A stretch of 64,000 nt of DNA from Nocardioides ungokensis (GCF_013466985.1 NZ_CP059164.1:1993001-2057000); one strand, 5' to 3'; shown: positions 55,447 to 64,000, counted from the stretch's first letter. Notes: a model not told the origin generated them from the sequence alone. Program-made: numbers and translations.

Positions 55447-55478
55447 CCGCAGTTCTGACGATAACGTCAGAACTGCGG
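55447..55478. promoter_or_regulatory. 32-bp palindrome with TGACG-ATAA-CGTCA core (operator A)
   Basis: Perfect 14-bp arms (CCGCAGTTCTGACG and its reverse complement) around ATAA. The core at 55456-55469 equals the core of operator B at 58202-58215. It sits about 38 bp before the phasin-like gene. It could also act as a terminator of the phaC-phaZ transcript, but the identical core elsewhere argues for protein binding. Confidence 0.7.
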
Positions 55479-55606
55479 ACAGCGCAAGAGGTTAATGACG
55501 AAATCTCAGTTAGTGCGTCAGCCCCGCCGGGCGGCCGGTCGCGGTGGGCGGGTCTGCTCGATCGAGCCCTCCGCCGTCGTCATGGCCGGAGCGGGACAGC
55601 GAGTCG

Positions 55607-56436
55607 TCAGCTGCTCTTCGAGGCGTTATCGCTGCTGGGAGAGGCCAGGAACCGCGAGACGAGGGGGCCGAGCTCGTCGGCTGAGGTGATCAGCCCGAGG
55701 TGGCCGTCGTCGAAGACGTGGAGGGACGCGTGGGGGAGCAGCGAGCGCATGATCCGCGCGTTCACCAGCGGGATGATCGGGTCGTCGTTCCCGGCGAGGA
55801 TCAAGGTGGGCTGCCGGATGAGCGGCAGCGCGGGAAGGCTCGACCAGCCGATCCCGGCGAGGAGCTGGAGGACGTACCCGGCTGTGGGCCCCAGGCGCTC
55901 CTGCTCGTGCATCACGTGCCAACCTCGTCGGGCTGTCGGCGCATTCGGCCGCCGTACATCTCCGCTGCGATGGCCCGGGCGTACGTCGGATCGCGGTAGC
56001 GCCTCGGGGTGAGCATCTTGCTGAGCACGCTGAGGCGGGCGGGCACCATCAGCATGCCGGTCCCGGTACTGGCCAGCACCAGACGCCGGCAGCGACGCGG
56101 GTACTGGAACGCCAGCTGCTGGGCCAGGCCGCCGCCCCAAGAGATGCCGAGGGCGTCGAACTGGTCGTGGCCCAGCCGGTCGACCAGGGTCCCGACCAGC
56201 CAGGCCAGCAACGCGAAGTTGTAGGGCACCTTGGGTGCCGGCGAGCCCCCCACGCCGGGTACGTCGAACCGGATCACTTCGATCCGTGGGTCGACCTCGT
56301 CGACGAACGGCTGGAGCAGGTCGAGGCGGGCGCCGATGCCGTTGCAGAGCACCAATGGCGGCCCGGGGGCCGTGCCCGGCCGGACGGCGACCCGGACGTC
56401 GTGGCCGAGGACCCGGAGCCGGAGGTGCCTGGTCAC
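55607..56436 (-). CDS. phaZ: Poly(3-hydroxyalkanoate) depolymerase, frame broken near 55922
   Basis: About 276 residues of an alpha/beta hydrolase of the intracellular medium-chain-length PHA depolymerase type. PLVLCNGIGARLDLLQPFVD, VIRFDVPGVGGS, ALGISWGGGLAQQLAFQYP (nucleophile serine in GISWGG), PTLILAGNDDPIIPL (acid) and VFDDGHLGLIT (histidine) match this family closely. One missing base near 55922 separates the last third. GTG 56436 overlaps the phaC stop by GTGA. It releases monomers from stored polymer. Confidence 0.85.
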
Positions 56437-58117
56437 TTGTCCAGGACGTAGGTGCCGGGCGCCTCCGCGAGCACGCTCAGGCGGTGCGACCCGAGGGTCT
56501 GGGGCGCCGGACGCTGGGCGCCACTGCGTTCGTCGAGCCACAGGCCGAGGTCGGTCCACCAGGTGCCCGGGTGGACCTCGGTGCCGTCGAGCCAGGCCTC
56601 GGCGTCGGCCGCCAGATCGTCGTTGGTGTGGAAGGACGCCTTGGCGTTGCCTGGTGGGTTGACCAGGGCGGCGATGTGTCCACTGGTGGACAGCACGAAT
56701 CGGGTCGTGCCGCCGAAGAGCTGGGCGCTCCGATAGCAGCTCTCCCAGGGGGTGATGTGGTCGGCCATGCCGGCCACGAGGTAGGAGTCCACCGTGACGG
56801 CGCCGAGGTCGATCGGAACGCCGAGGACGGTGAGCTCGCCCGGGCGGGTCAGCAGGTTCTCCATCGCCAGGTCGACGAAGTCGGCGTGCAGGGCGGCGGT
56901 CATTCGCGTGGTGTCGGAGTTCCAGAACAGGATGTCGAAGGCGGGAGGTCGCTTGCCCAGCAGGTAGTTGTTGACCCAGTAGTTCCACACCAGGTCGCGG
57001 GGCCGGAGCCACGCGAACACCTCGGCCAGCGCCCGGCCGTCGAGGTAGCCCTTGCGCGCGGACTTCGCCTTGGCCCGGCCCGCCAGCTGCTCGTCGACGA
57101 GGGCGGAGACCGACCCGGCATCGTGGTTGTCGATGACCGTCACGGCCAGGCAGAGCGCGGCCAGCCGGTCCTGCCGGCCGGTGCCGGCGAGGTACGCCGC
57201 TGCCATGCTCGCGAGGATGCCACCGGAGCACACGCCGCCGAGCACCGTCCGGTGGCTGCCCGTGATCTCCTCAACGGCGTCCAGGGCCTCGAGCACCGCA
57301 CGAACGTAGGTGTCGAAGTCCATGAGGCGTGTCGAGCGTCGGGGTTGCGCCAGGAGATGACGAACATCTGTCTGCCCTGCCGGACGCCGAACTCCACGAG
57401 GCTGCGCTCCGGGGCGAGATCGATCGCGTAGAACTTGTTGATCGTGGGCGGGACCACCAACGCGGGAACCTCGTAGACCTCGTCGGTCTGCGGCGCGTAC
57501 TGGATCAGCTCCAGCACGTCGTTGCGAAACACGACCCCGCCCGGCGTCGCAGCGACGTTGTCGCCCACCGCGAACCCGGTGCCGTCGACCATCTCGGGGA
57601 TGCGCGGTGCCGAGGTCAGGTCCTTGACCAGCTGCCTGCCTCCGCGCGCCAGGCTCAGCCCCGCGGAGTCGACCGCCGCCTTCGCCGAGGCCGGGTTGAC
57701 CAGCGGGACGTTGCTGGGAGCGGTCGCCTCGATGAGGTTCTCCAGGCAGAACTGCACCCGCTTTCGGTCGCGTGGCGCGATGTCGGCATCGAGCACCAGC
57801 TGCTCGAGGGTCCGGCCGCTGGCCAGGTAGAGCTGGACCAGCCGCTTCAGCAGGGGGTTCGAGGTCCACGCGACGTCGGTGAACCGGCGGTCCCCGCGCA
57901 GCGGTGCGACCGTGGAAGTGCCGGTCAGGATGCGCCCGGCTTCGGCGCCCAACCCGCCCAGCCGTCGCGCCGTGATACCCGGTCTGCGGGCAAGGGAGAC
58001 CGCCCACTTCGCCGTCGACCTGTCGGGTACGAAACGTCGGACCGGGCCGAGCGCCGAGTCGACCAGCAGGACATCGAGGGGAGCGGCCCTCTCGGGGAGG
58101 GGGGTGGTGGCGGTCAT
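56433..58117 (-). CDS. phaC: Polyhydroxyalkanoate synthase (class II-like), frame broken near 57326
   Basis: About 562 residues. The catalytic cysteine is in the lipase-like box GGVCSGG; the aspartate is in GMADHITPWESCYRS and the histidine in SGHIAALVNPPGNAKASF. The N-terminal half (FTDVAWTSNPLLKRLVQLYLAS, VPALVVPPTINKFYAIDL) is typical of class I/II synthases. One C missing near 57326 breaks the frame between RNPDARHA and MDFDTYVRAV. ATG 58117 follows GAGGAGCTCC. Operator B lies 84 bp upstream. It polymerises hydroxyacyl-CoA; the long single-subunit form with a PhaZ neighbour favours medium-chain substrates, which is inference. Confidence 0.9.
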
Positions 58118-58200
58118 GGGAGGAGCTCCTCATGGTTGGGGGGCGGCGAAGTCGAGCCGGGCCTCCCGGTCCAGCCGCGTGGCTGAGGAAAGCCTCATGT

Positions 58201-58216
58201 CTGACGATAACGTCAG
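58201..58216. promoter_or_regulatory. CTGACG-ATAA-CGTCAG palindrome (operator B)
   Basis: A perfect 6-bp-arm palindrome in the 207-bp gap between the TetR gene and phaC. Its 14-bp core TGACGATAACGTCA is identical to that of operator A. It is 84 bp before the phaC start. Confidence 0.65.
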
Positions 58217-58324
58217 TATGAGGGTGAGACCACTCCTGAGGCAGAAACGTTGGCAACGTCACGGGGCACCAGAGCGCCGGGCATGGCCGTCGCCGACCTC
58301 CGACCCGGGTCGGCGCGGCCGTGG

Positions 58325-58975
58325 TCAGGAAGCTGTGGGGACGGTGAGGTCGGGTAGCGGGAGGTTGCAGATGCGCCGAGCCGTCGTGGCCCGCATGCCG
58401 AACATGCGCAGAAGCTCTTCGGTCACCCGGTCGGTGGTCTCCTCGGCATCGCGCTCCGGCTGGTCCTGCAGCAGCTGGCCAAGGGCGATGAGGGCTCCGG
58501 CGGCCATCGTCACCGCGACCTCGAGGTCCTCGACGTGGAAGCGGCCGGCATCCATGGCGGCCTTGATGTCGCGCCGGGCTCGTGGCGCCAGACCGTTGTC
58601 TGCGCTGAGCAACCGGAGCACGTTGTTGAGGAAGACCCGGCTGAGCTCGGGCTCCCTGCGTTGCAGCCGTCCGGTGAGGCGGAAGCTGCAGGCGAACACC
58701 TCTGCGGGGTCCTCGATGTCCTTGGTCAACTGGTCGAGCAGTTGGCCGTAACCGTCCATCACTGCCTCGACGGCGGCCTCGAAGAGCTCTTCCTTCGTCG
58801 CGAAGTGGTTGTAGAAGGAGCCCATCCCGACGTCGGCGGCCTGGGTGATCTCCAGGATCGGCGCGTTCGTCCGGCCCTCGGCGATGAGCAGTTGAGCAGC
58901 CCGGATGAGAGCTGCCCGGGTCTGGGCCTTGCGGCGGTCCAGCCGGTTGGGCTCCTGGGTTGTTGCGTTGCTCAT
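58325..58975 (-). CDS. TetR-family transcriptional regulator
   Basis: A 216-residue repressor. The N-terminal HTH is ILEITQAADVGMGSFYNHFATKEELFEAAVEA, preceded by the usual helix (KAQTRAALIRAAQLLIAEG). The rest is a helical ligand-binding and dimer domain. It lies upstream of phaC on the same strand and is divergent from the catabolic operon, with palindromes on both sides, so it is the likely binder of operators A, B and C. A hydroxyacyl-CoA or aromatic intermediate as ligand is conceivable but unproven. Confidence 0.92.
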   Translation of the reverse strand: MSNATTQEPNRLDRRKAQTRAALIRAAQLLIAEGRTNAPILEITQAADVGMGSFYNHFATKEELFEAAVEAVMDGYGQLLDQLTKDIEDPAEVFACSFRLTGRLQRREPELSRVFLNNVLRLLSADNGLAPRARRDIKAAMDAGRFHVEDLEVAVTMAAGALIALGQLLQDQPERDAEETTDRVTEELLRMFGMRATTARRICNLPLPDLTVPTAS

Positions 58976-59058
58976 GACCGCTCCTCGGTGTCCTCGGTGG
59001 ATGGTGCGCGTGCATTCTAGCGCAGCGCAGTCAGCAATGACGATTTCCTCAAAAACTC

Positions 59059-59097
59059 TTGACTGAACATATATTCGTAAGTGACGATCTCGTCACT
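59059..59097 (+). promoter_or_regulatory. Promoter with overlapping AGTGACG-ATCT-CGTCACT palindrome (operator C)
   Basis: TTGACT (59059-59064) is a good -35. Eighteen bases on, GACGAT (59083-59088) can serve as -10 and lies inside the palindrome whose core TGACG-ATCT-CGTCA spans 59082-59095 and whose arms extend to AGTGACGA/TCGTCACT (59080-59097). Binding there would block the promoter of the dioxygenase operon starting at 59120. Confidence 0.6.
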
Positions 59098-59119
59098 AAC
59101 GCACTTCGAGGAGCGACAG

Positions 59120-60253
59120 ATGACCAGTCACCACGGGACCCACAACGACCTGCACAGCGAGCAGGGCGCGCGGCGCGGCGAGCACCCGGGACGCGCGAAG
59201 AACCCCGTCATCAAGGTGCTCGACCTGGCCTGGCTCGAGTTCACCAAGCCCGACCTTGCGGCCTCGGAGCGGTTCGCGCAGGCGTTCGGCTTCACCACCG
59301 TGAGCCGGACCGCGGACGAGCTGCAGCTGCGCGGGACCGGCACCGGAGCGGCGTGCGTGATCGTCCGCCGTGGACCGCGCTCGAGGTACTTGGGTGCGGC
59401 CTTCAGAGCCGCGGACTCCGCCGACGTGGTCCGGCTCGCCGACGCCACGGGGGCGAAGGTCGAGAAGTTGCCGGAGAGCATCGGCGGGCTCGCCGTGGAC
59501 CTGACCGACCCGACCGGCCTGCTGGCACGGGTGGTCGCCGACACCCATGAGCTCGCCGCCCTGCCGGACCAGCCGACGCAGGTGTTCAACTTCGGCGACG
59601 AGACGCCCCGGGCGAATCGCCCGCAGCGCCCGCCCCGCGAGCCCGCGAGGATCCAGCGACTCGGGCACGTGGTGCTCCAGACCACGGCCTACATGGAGAC
59701 CCTGAACTGGTACCTGCAGCACCTGGGTCTCATCGTCAGCGACTTCAAGTACTACGAGGGCCAGCGTGAACGGGGGCCCACGATGGGCTTCATCCGCTGT
59801 GACCGTGGCGCGACCGCGACCGACCATCACACCCTGGCGATGACGCTCGGCCCGCGGAACCGGTACGTGCACTCGGCCTACCAAGTGGGCGACCTCGACG
59901 CCTTGGCGGCCGGCGGGGAGTACCTCCGCGAGCGGGGCTTCCAACACTCCTGGGGCATCGGCCGGCACATCGAGGGCAGCCAGATCTTCGACTACTGGCG
60001 CGACCCGGACGGCCTCCTGGTCGAGCACTTTGCCGACGGCGACCTGTTCGACTCCACCCTGGAGCCCGGCTGGTCCCCGATGACGGCTTCGGGGCTGGCG
60101 CAGTGGGGACCGCCAGTCACCAAGGACTTCCTCGGCCTCGCCCCCGGACCCGAGGCCCTGCGCGAGCTGGTGTCCATGGCTCACGCGCTGCGCGACGACA
60201 ACGAGTTCGATCTGACCCGCCTTCGCGGCCTCCTGAAAGTAGCCACCTCATGA
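59120..60253 (+). CDS. Extradiol dioxygenase-like VOC protein
   Basis: A 377-residue protein with two vicinal-oxygen-chelate modules (about 30-150 and 170-330), the size of catechol 2,3-dioxygenase-type enzymes. The second module holds the three candidate iron ligands: His in RLGHVVLQT, His in TDHHTLAM and Glu in LLVEHFADGD. It should cleave a substituted catechol by ring opening next to the hydroxyls. ATG 59120 follows GAGGAGCG. It is the first gene of a tightly coupled operon and has operator C in its promoter. Confidence 0.85.
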   Translation: MTSHHGTHNDLHSEQGARRGEHPGRAKNPVIKVLDLAWLEFTKPDLAASERFAQAFGFTTVSRTADELQLRGTGTGAACVIVRRGPRSRYLGAAFRAADSADVVRLADATGAKVEKLPESIGGLAVDLTDPTGLLARVVADTHELAALPDQPTQVFNFGDETPRANRPQRPPREPARIQRLGHVVLQTTAYMETLNWYLQHLGLIVSDFKYYEGQRERGPTMGFIRCDRGATATDHHTLAMTLGPRNRYVHSAYQVGDLDALAAGGEYLRERGFQHSWGIGRHIEGSQIFDYWRDPDGLLVEHFADGDLFDSTLEPGWSPMTASGLAQWGPPVTKDFLGLAPGPEALRELVSMAHALRDDNEFDLTRLRGLLKVATS

Positions 60254-61188
60254 GCATCACCCTCCTTCGGACCGCCGACGCCTGGTGGGTCCGCACGCCC
60301 CGCGGCGCGGCCCGCGTCGAGACCGACGCCAGGACCACCCGCGAGCTCCTCGCCGCACCGGAGAAGATCCACACGGCGTCGAGCAGCCCGACGACCGTCG
60401 ACGAGGCCACGCTCGCTCTGCAGTCTCCCGTGACGGCACCCTGCCGCCTGGTGGCCCAGATGACGAACTTCGCCAGCCACGTCAAGGACTCAGGTCTCGA
60501 CCCCGAGACCATCCCGCTGACCTTCTTCCGCAAGACCTCGGGCTCGATCAGCGGCCCGCTCGACCACATCGTCCGCCCGGACCACGTCCGCTGCCTGGAC
60601 TACGAGGTCGAGATCGGCCTGGTGCTCGGCCGAGAGCTGCCCGTCGGCACGCACGTCACCGAGGAGAACTGGACCTCGTTCGTCGCCGGCCTCGTGGTGA
60701 CCAACGACGTGTCGGCCCGCGACGTGCAGCTGCCGAAGACCCAGTTCTTCGAGTCCAAGTCCTACCCGACCTTCACCCCCGTCGGACCTTCGCTCGTGCT
60801 GCTGGACCAGGACGAGCTGAAGCGGTTCGGTGACCTGCGCCTCCGCCTGTGGGTCAACGGCGAGCTGCGCCAGGACTCCCTGGTCGATGACGACATGATC
60901 TACCCCCCGGTGGTGGCTTTGCAGGCGCTGAGCCGGTTCCAGCGACTCGACGTGGGCGACCTGCTCCTGACCGGGACCCCGGAAGGGACCGCCCTGAGCG
61001 CGCCGCCGAAGCCCGTCGAGATCATCGCCGCGCTGCTGCCGCCCGCGCTGAAGTGGAAGCTCTTCTTCCAGCGCCAGGAACGGAACCCCAAGTACCTCAA
61101 GGCCGGCGACCTCGTCGAGCTCGCGATCGGGACCGACGACGGCGCCATCGACCTCGGCCGCCAGCGCACCGTCGTCAGGAGCGCCTGA
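60250..61188 (+). CDS. Fumarylacetoacetate hydrolase family protein
   Basis: A 312-residue enzyme. The metal-binding block DYEVEIGLVLGRELP, VTNDVSARDVQL, GPSLVLLDQ and LLTGTPEGTALS are standard for the FAH fold, which includes hydratases, decarboxylases and C-C hydrolases of meta-cleavage pathways. In this operon it probably processes the ring-cleavage product. ATGA overlap with the dioxygenase gene and TGATG overlap with the ligase gene. Confidence 0.9.
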   Translation: MSITLLRTADAWWVRTPRGAARVETDARTTRELLAAPEKIHTASSSPTTVDEATLALQSPVTAPCRLVAQMTNFASHVKDSGLDPETIPLTFFRKTSGSISGPLDHIVRPDHVRCLDYEVEIGLVLGRELPVGTHVTEENWTSFVAGLVVTNDVSARDVQLPKTQFFESKSYPTFTPVGPSLVLLDQDELKRFGDLRLRLWVNGELRQDSLVDDDMIYPPVVALQALSRFQRLDVGDLLLTGTPEGTALSAPPKPVEIIAALLPPALKWKLFFQRQERNPKYLKAGDLVELAIGTDDGAIDLGRQRTVVRSA

Positions 61189-63065
61189 TGAATGACCTGC
61201 TGTGGCCAACGTACGACGGCCCACGCCACCTCGCCGCCATCGAGGAGGTGGCCCTGACCGACCGTGGCCTGCCCGGCACGACGTACGACCTGCTGGTGCG
61301 GGCCGCCCGTCTGTGGCCGGACCGGGTCGCCCTGTCCGTGCTGCCGGACGGCGAGCGGTGGGAGCAGCCGACGGAACGTACGTTCGCCGAGCTGCTGGCC
61401 GACGTGCACCGCTACGCCAACGCGTTCCACGCACTCGATGTGCGCCGCACGGACGGGGTCGCCTGCTGGCTCCGAACTGTGACGAGCTCATCACCGCGAC
61501 CCTCGCGGCCGAGCTCGCCGGCATCGCCGCGCCGATCAACGGTGGCCTGCCGGGCAGCACATCGTCGAACTGCTGCGCAGGTCGGGCGCGCGGGTCCTCG
61601 TCGCTGCAGGCCCCGACCTCGCACCCGAGGTCTGGACCAAGGCCCGGGGGATCGCCCGCGAGGCCGGCATCGAGACGCTGCTCGCCCTGTGTCCGACCGG
61701 GGGCGGCGCGGGGGAGCGGGACTGCCCCCGCTCGACGGCGTCCGGGTCGGCCACCTGTCGGCGCTGGCGGCGGAGCAGCCGCACGAGTGCTTCGTGGGGG
61801 AGCCGCCCTCGGCCACCGACCTCGCCGCCCTCTTCCACACCGGTGGTACGACGGCACGCCGAAGCTCGCGGCGCACACCCACGCCAACGAGGTCGCCGAC
61901 GCCTGGATGATCGCGGCGATCGGGGTCCTGGACGTTGAGTCCGTGGCCTTTGCCGCGTTGCCCCTCTTTCACGTGAACGCCCTCGTCGTCACCCTGCTCG
62001 CGCCGCTGTTCAAGGGGCAGCGGGGGGTGTGGGCGGGACCCCTCGGGTACCGCGACACGTCGCTGTTCGCCAGCTTCTGGAAGGTGGTCGAGCGGTACGG
62101 CATCAGCTTCATGAGCGGCGTCCCGACGATCTACGGGGTCCTCGCCGACCGCCCCGTCGATGCCGACATCGCCAGCCTGCGATTCGCCCTCGTCGGCGCG
62201 TCCGCCCTGCCGAAGGCGGTCCGCGAGCGGTTCGAGTCAGCTACCGGGGTGCCTCTCCTGGAGGGCTACGGCCTGACCGAGGCGACCTGCGCGAGCGCCC
62301 GCAGCTTCGTGGAGCACCCCGTCCCCGGGACGGCGGCCAGCGTCTGCCCTACCAGCAGGTGAAGACCATCGAGGTCACTGCAGAGGGGAATGGGTCGACC
62401 TGCCGACCGGTGAGATCGGGGTGCTCGCGATCGGCGGGCCGACCGTCTTCCCCGGCTACGTGGTCGACCGGGGTCCCGACGGGCCGGTGCTGGACGGGCT
62501 GGGCAAGCTGCGCCAGGGCTGGTTGGACACCGGCGACCTCGCCCGGATCGACGGTGACGGGTTCGTCCACCTCACCGGCCGCGCCAAGGACCTGATCATT
62601 CGAGGCGGTCACAACATCGACCCGGCCGTGATCGAGAACGCGTTGATGACACACCCGGCGGTCACGGCCGCGCAGGCCGTGGGTCGTCCCGACGTCCACG
62701 CCGGAGAGGTGCCGGTCGCGTTCGTCACTCTCGCCCCCGGCGCCGACGTGCGCCCCGTGGACCTGCGGGCCTGGGCGTGCGATCGCGTGCCCGAGCAGGC
62801 CGCGGCACCCAGGGCAGTCACCGTGCTGGACGCGCTTCCCGTCACCCCGGTGGGCAAGCCGTTCAAACCCGCCCTGCGCGCTGCGGCCACCGGTGAAGCC
62901 ATCGCCGACGCCCTCCGGGACATGCCCGCGATCACGGGTGTGCGGGGAGAGCTCGATGAGGGGGTCGTCGTCGCGATCGTCAGCCTGGCCCGTGGCGCCG
63001 ACGAGAGCGCGGTCAAGGAGGCGCTCAACCGCTTCGCCATCACCTGGAGATTGGAACTGTCATGA
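61188..63065 (+). CDS. AMP-forming acyl-CoA ligase, about six frame breaks
   Basis: About 625 residues read across breaks near 61468, 61555, 61720, 61852, 62340 and 62386. All core motifs of the adenylate-forming family are found in order: LFHTGGTTG-TPKLAAHTH (P-loop, needing one G at about 61852), FHVNALVV, EGYGLTEATCA, GWLDTGDLARIDGDGFVHLTGRAKDLIIRGGHNI, and LPVTPVGKPFKPALR with the catalytic lysine. It should activate an aromatic or aliphatic acid as CoA ester. Six breaks in 1 kb is more than elsewhere, so either a poor-quality stretch or a true pseudogene is possible; the coupled starts favour a functional gene. Confidence 0.75.
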
Positions 63066-63619
63066 CCCCAACACCGATTCTCGCGGGCCTTCTGGTCGTC
63101 GCGTTCGCGGCCGCCGGCTCGGCCAAGCTGGCGGCCGTGCCCACCATGCGCGCCCGAGCCGAACACGTCGGCTTCAGCGTCGCGGCGTACCGGCGGATCG
63201 GCCTGCTCGAGGTCACCGCCGTCCTCGGGCTGCTCGTCGGCGCGTTCGTCCCGGCGATCGGCGCCCTGGCCGCCGCGGGACTGCTGATCCTGCTCGGTGG
63301 GGCGATCGTCGCCCACCGTCGCAGCGGGGACGGCGTGCGCGAGGTCGCCCCGGCCCTCGTTCTAGGTCTGGCGACCCTGAGCTTCCTCCTCCTCGTGCTC
63401 GGAGACCTCGATGAACGGTTCGCATCGCCCGCACGACGACCCTGTCCCCGTCGTCATCGTGGGGGCCGGCCCCGTCGGCGTCACCGCCGCCACCCTCCTC
63501 GGGCAGTACGGCGTCGAGTGCCTCGTCCTGGACCGCTGGGACGGCGTCTACCACCAGCCCCGGGCGGTGCACCTCGACGACGAGATCTACCGGATCCTCG
63601 TACGCCTCGGCATCGGTGA
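63062..63619 (+). CDS. DoxX-like membrane protein
   Basis: Starts with an ATGA overlap at 63062. About 120 residues form four membrane helices (ILAGLLVVAFAAAGSAKLAAV, YRRIGLLEVTAVLGLLVG, FVPAIGALAAAGLLILLGGAIVAH, VAPALVLGLATLSFLLLVLG), as in small DoxX proteins. The open frame then continues as Arg/Pro-rich nonsense over the next gene, so the true end is probably near 63414, where a one-base change would give an ATGA overlap. Function in the pathway is unclear. Confidence 0.6.
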   Translation: MTPTPILAGLLVVAFAAAGSAKLAAVPTMRARAEHVGFSVAAYRRIGLLEVTAVLGLLVGAFVPAIGALAAAGLLILLGGAIVAHRRSGDGVREVAPALVLGLATLSFLLLVLGDLDERFASPARRPCPRRHRGGRPRRRHRRHPPRAVRRRVPRPGPLGRRLPPAPGGAPRRRDLPDPRTPRHR

Positions 63620-64000
63620 GCAGTTTGCCGCCGTGACCCGACCCACCAGCGGCCTGCAGCTGCTCGACCGCAACCACCGGGTCTTCGCGGTGTTCGACCG
63701 GCGCAGCACCCACGGCCGTCACGGGCACCCACAGGCCAACCTGTTCGACCAGCCCGAGCTCGAGCACCTGCTGCGCACCAACCTCAAGGACCAGACCACG
63801 GTCAGCCTGCGCGGCAACGTCGAGGTCACCGACGTCGCCCAGGACGGCCAGGGTCGCGTACTGGTGGACTTCACCGACCGGCTCACCGGCGAGCAGGAGT
63901 CCGTCCTGGCCACCTACGTCCTGGGTTGCGACGGGGCCAACAGCGTGGTCCGCACCGCAATCGGATCCACTATGGAGGACCTCGAGTTCGAGCAACGCTG
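63411..64000 (+). CDS. FAD-dependent aromatic hydroxylase (MhpA-like), 5' part
   Basis: Runs off the window end; 196 residues are seen. FAD-binding GxGxxG in VVIVGAGPVGVTAATLLGQYGVECLVLDR, PRAVHLDDEIYRIL, and the DG motif in YVLGCDGANSVVRTAIG identify a group A flavin monooxygenase like 3-(3-hydroxyphenyl)propionate hydroxylase. It would make the catechol cleaved by the dioxygenase at the start of the operon. ATG 63411 lies inside the open frame of the DoxX gene. Confidence 0.85.
   Translation, partial: MNGSHRPHDDPVPVVIVGAGPVGVTAATLLGQYGVECLVLDRWDGVYHQPRAVHLDDEIYRILVRLGIGEQFAAVTRPTSGLQLLDRNHRVFAVFDRRSTHGRHGHPQANLFDQPELEHLLRTNLKDQTTVSLRGNVEVTDVAQDGQGRVLVDFTDRLTGEQESVLATYVLGCDGANSVVRTAIGSTMEDLEFEQR

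Noticed and set aside
55447-55478. Operator A as only a terminator of phaZ
   Set aside because: It lies 129 bp beyond the phaZ stop, has no T-rich tail, and its 14-bp core is repeated exactly before phaC.
55491-55520. TGACG and CGTCA 15 bp apart near operator A
   Set aside because: The spacing differs from the N4 spacing of the three operators and the flanks are not symmetric; kept only as a possible degenerate half-site pair.
1-64000. tRNA, rRNA, insertion sequences, prophage or integrase genes
   Set aside because: None was recognised on either strand by motif or ORF content; there is no direct sign of a mobile island around the SLATT-TIR genes.

Overview
The window is a gene-dense stretch of very high G+C DNA. 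G/C-rich codons, frequent GTG starts, many 4-base ATGA/GTGA gene overlaps, leaderless-looking promoters and the gene content (glnE, LuxR/NarL regulators, DUF2252, ctlX, LAL regulators) point to an actinobacterium, most like Nocardioidaceae. That placement is inference from style and content, not from a marker gene. No rRNA, tRNA, CRISPR array, insertion sequence or phage gene was seen. At least twenty single-base frame breaks, mostly in short G, C, A or T runs, interrupt genes that otherwise read intact. This looks like an indel-prone assembly rather than mass gene decay, so interrupted genes are annotated across their breaks.

Layout. 1-4.1 kb: 3' end of glnE, a frameshifted output-domain gene coupled to an anti-sigma-type ATPase, an M15-like Tat lipoprotein and a PEP mutase/isocitrate lyase-family enzyme. 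4.1-9.5 kb: signalling genes (sensor kinase plus OmpR regulator, DUF2231 membrane protein, an Hpt-like protein lacking its histidine, an orphan OmpR regulator with an 11-bp direct repeat upstream of a secreted protein) and a secreted-repeat lipoprotein. 9.6-14.2 kb: GAF protein, patatin-like lipase, a SLATT/DUF4231 two-TM-pair protein and a TIR protein with about eight membrane helices, then a convergent LuxR regulator. The SLATT-TIR pair is the best candidate for an undescribed immunity or signalling system. 14.3-29.4 kb: mixed metabolism (5'-3' exonuclease, RDD protein, agmatinase, DUF2252, formate-THF ligase, Asp/Glu racemase, CtlX, a GH12-like secreted protein, alcohol dehydrogenase with cupin and HTH regulator).

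29.4-48 kb: carbon and redox block with zwf, a MalT/LAL-type regulator, GH15 - NDH-2 - GMC oxidoreductase, cydAB, a formylglycine-generating enzyme divergent from its probable client sulfatase, and several membrane proteins. Four promoters in this block carry a GGGGYGAT half-site, two of them as near-identical 19-bp palindromes, suggesting a common regulator. 48-54 kb: a membrane-tethered LuxR protein, a NarL-type two-component pair, an ABC exporter and a lipid kinase.

54-64 kb: a polyhydroxyalkanoate (PHA) storage cluster (phasin-like coiled-coil protein, phaZ, phaC, TetR regulator) lies head to head with an aromatic-catabolism operon (extradiol dioxygenase, fumarylacetoacetate-hydrolase family enzyme, acyl-CoA ligase, DoxX, FAD hydroxylase running off the end). 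Three TGACG-N4-CGTCA palindromes sit upstream of the phasin gene, upstream of phaC, and between the TetR gene and the catabolic operon. The simplest reading is one TetR repressor linking aromatic breakdown to carbon storage.
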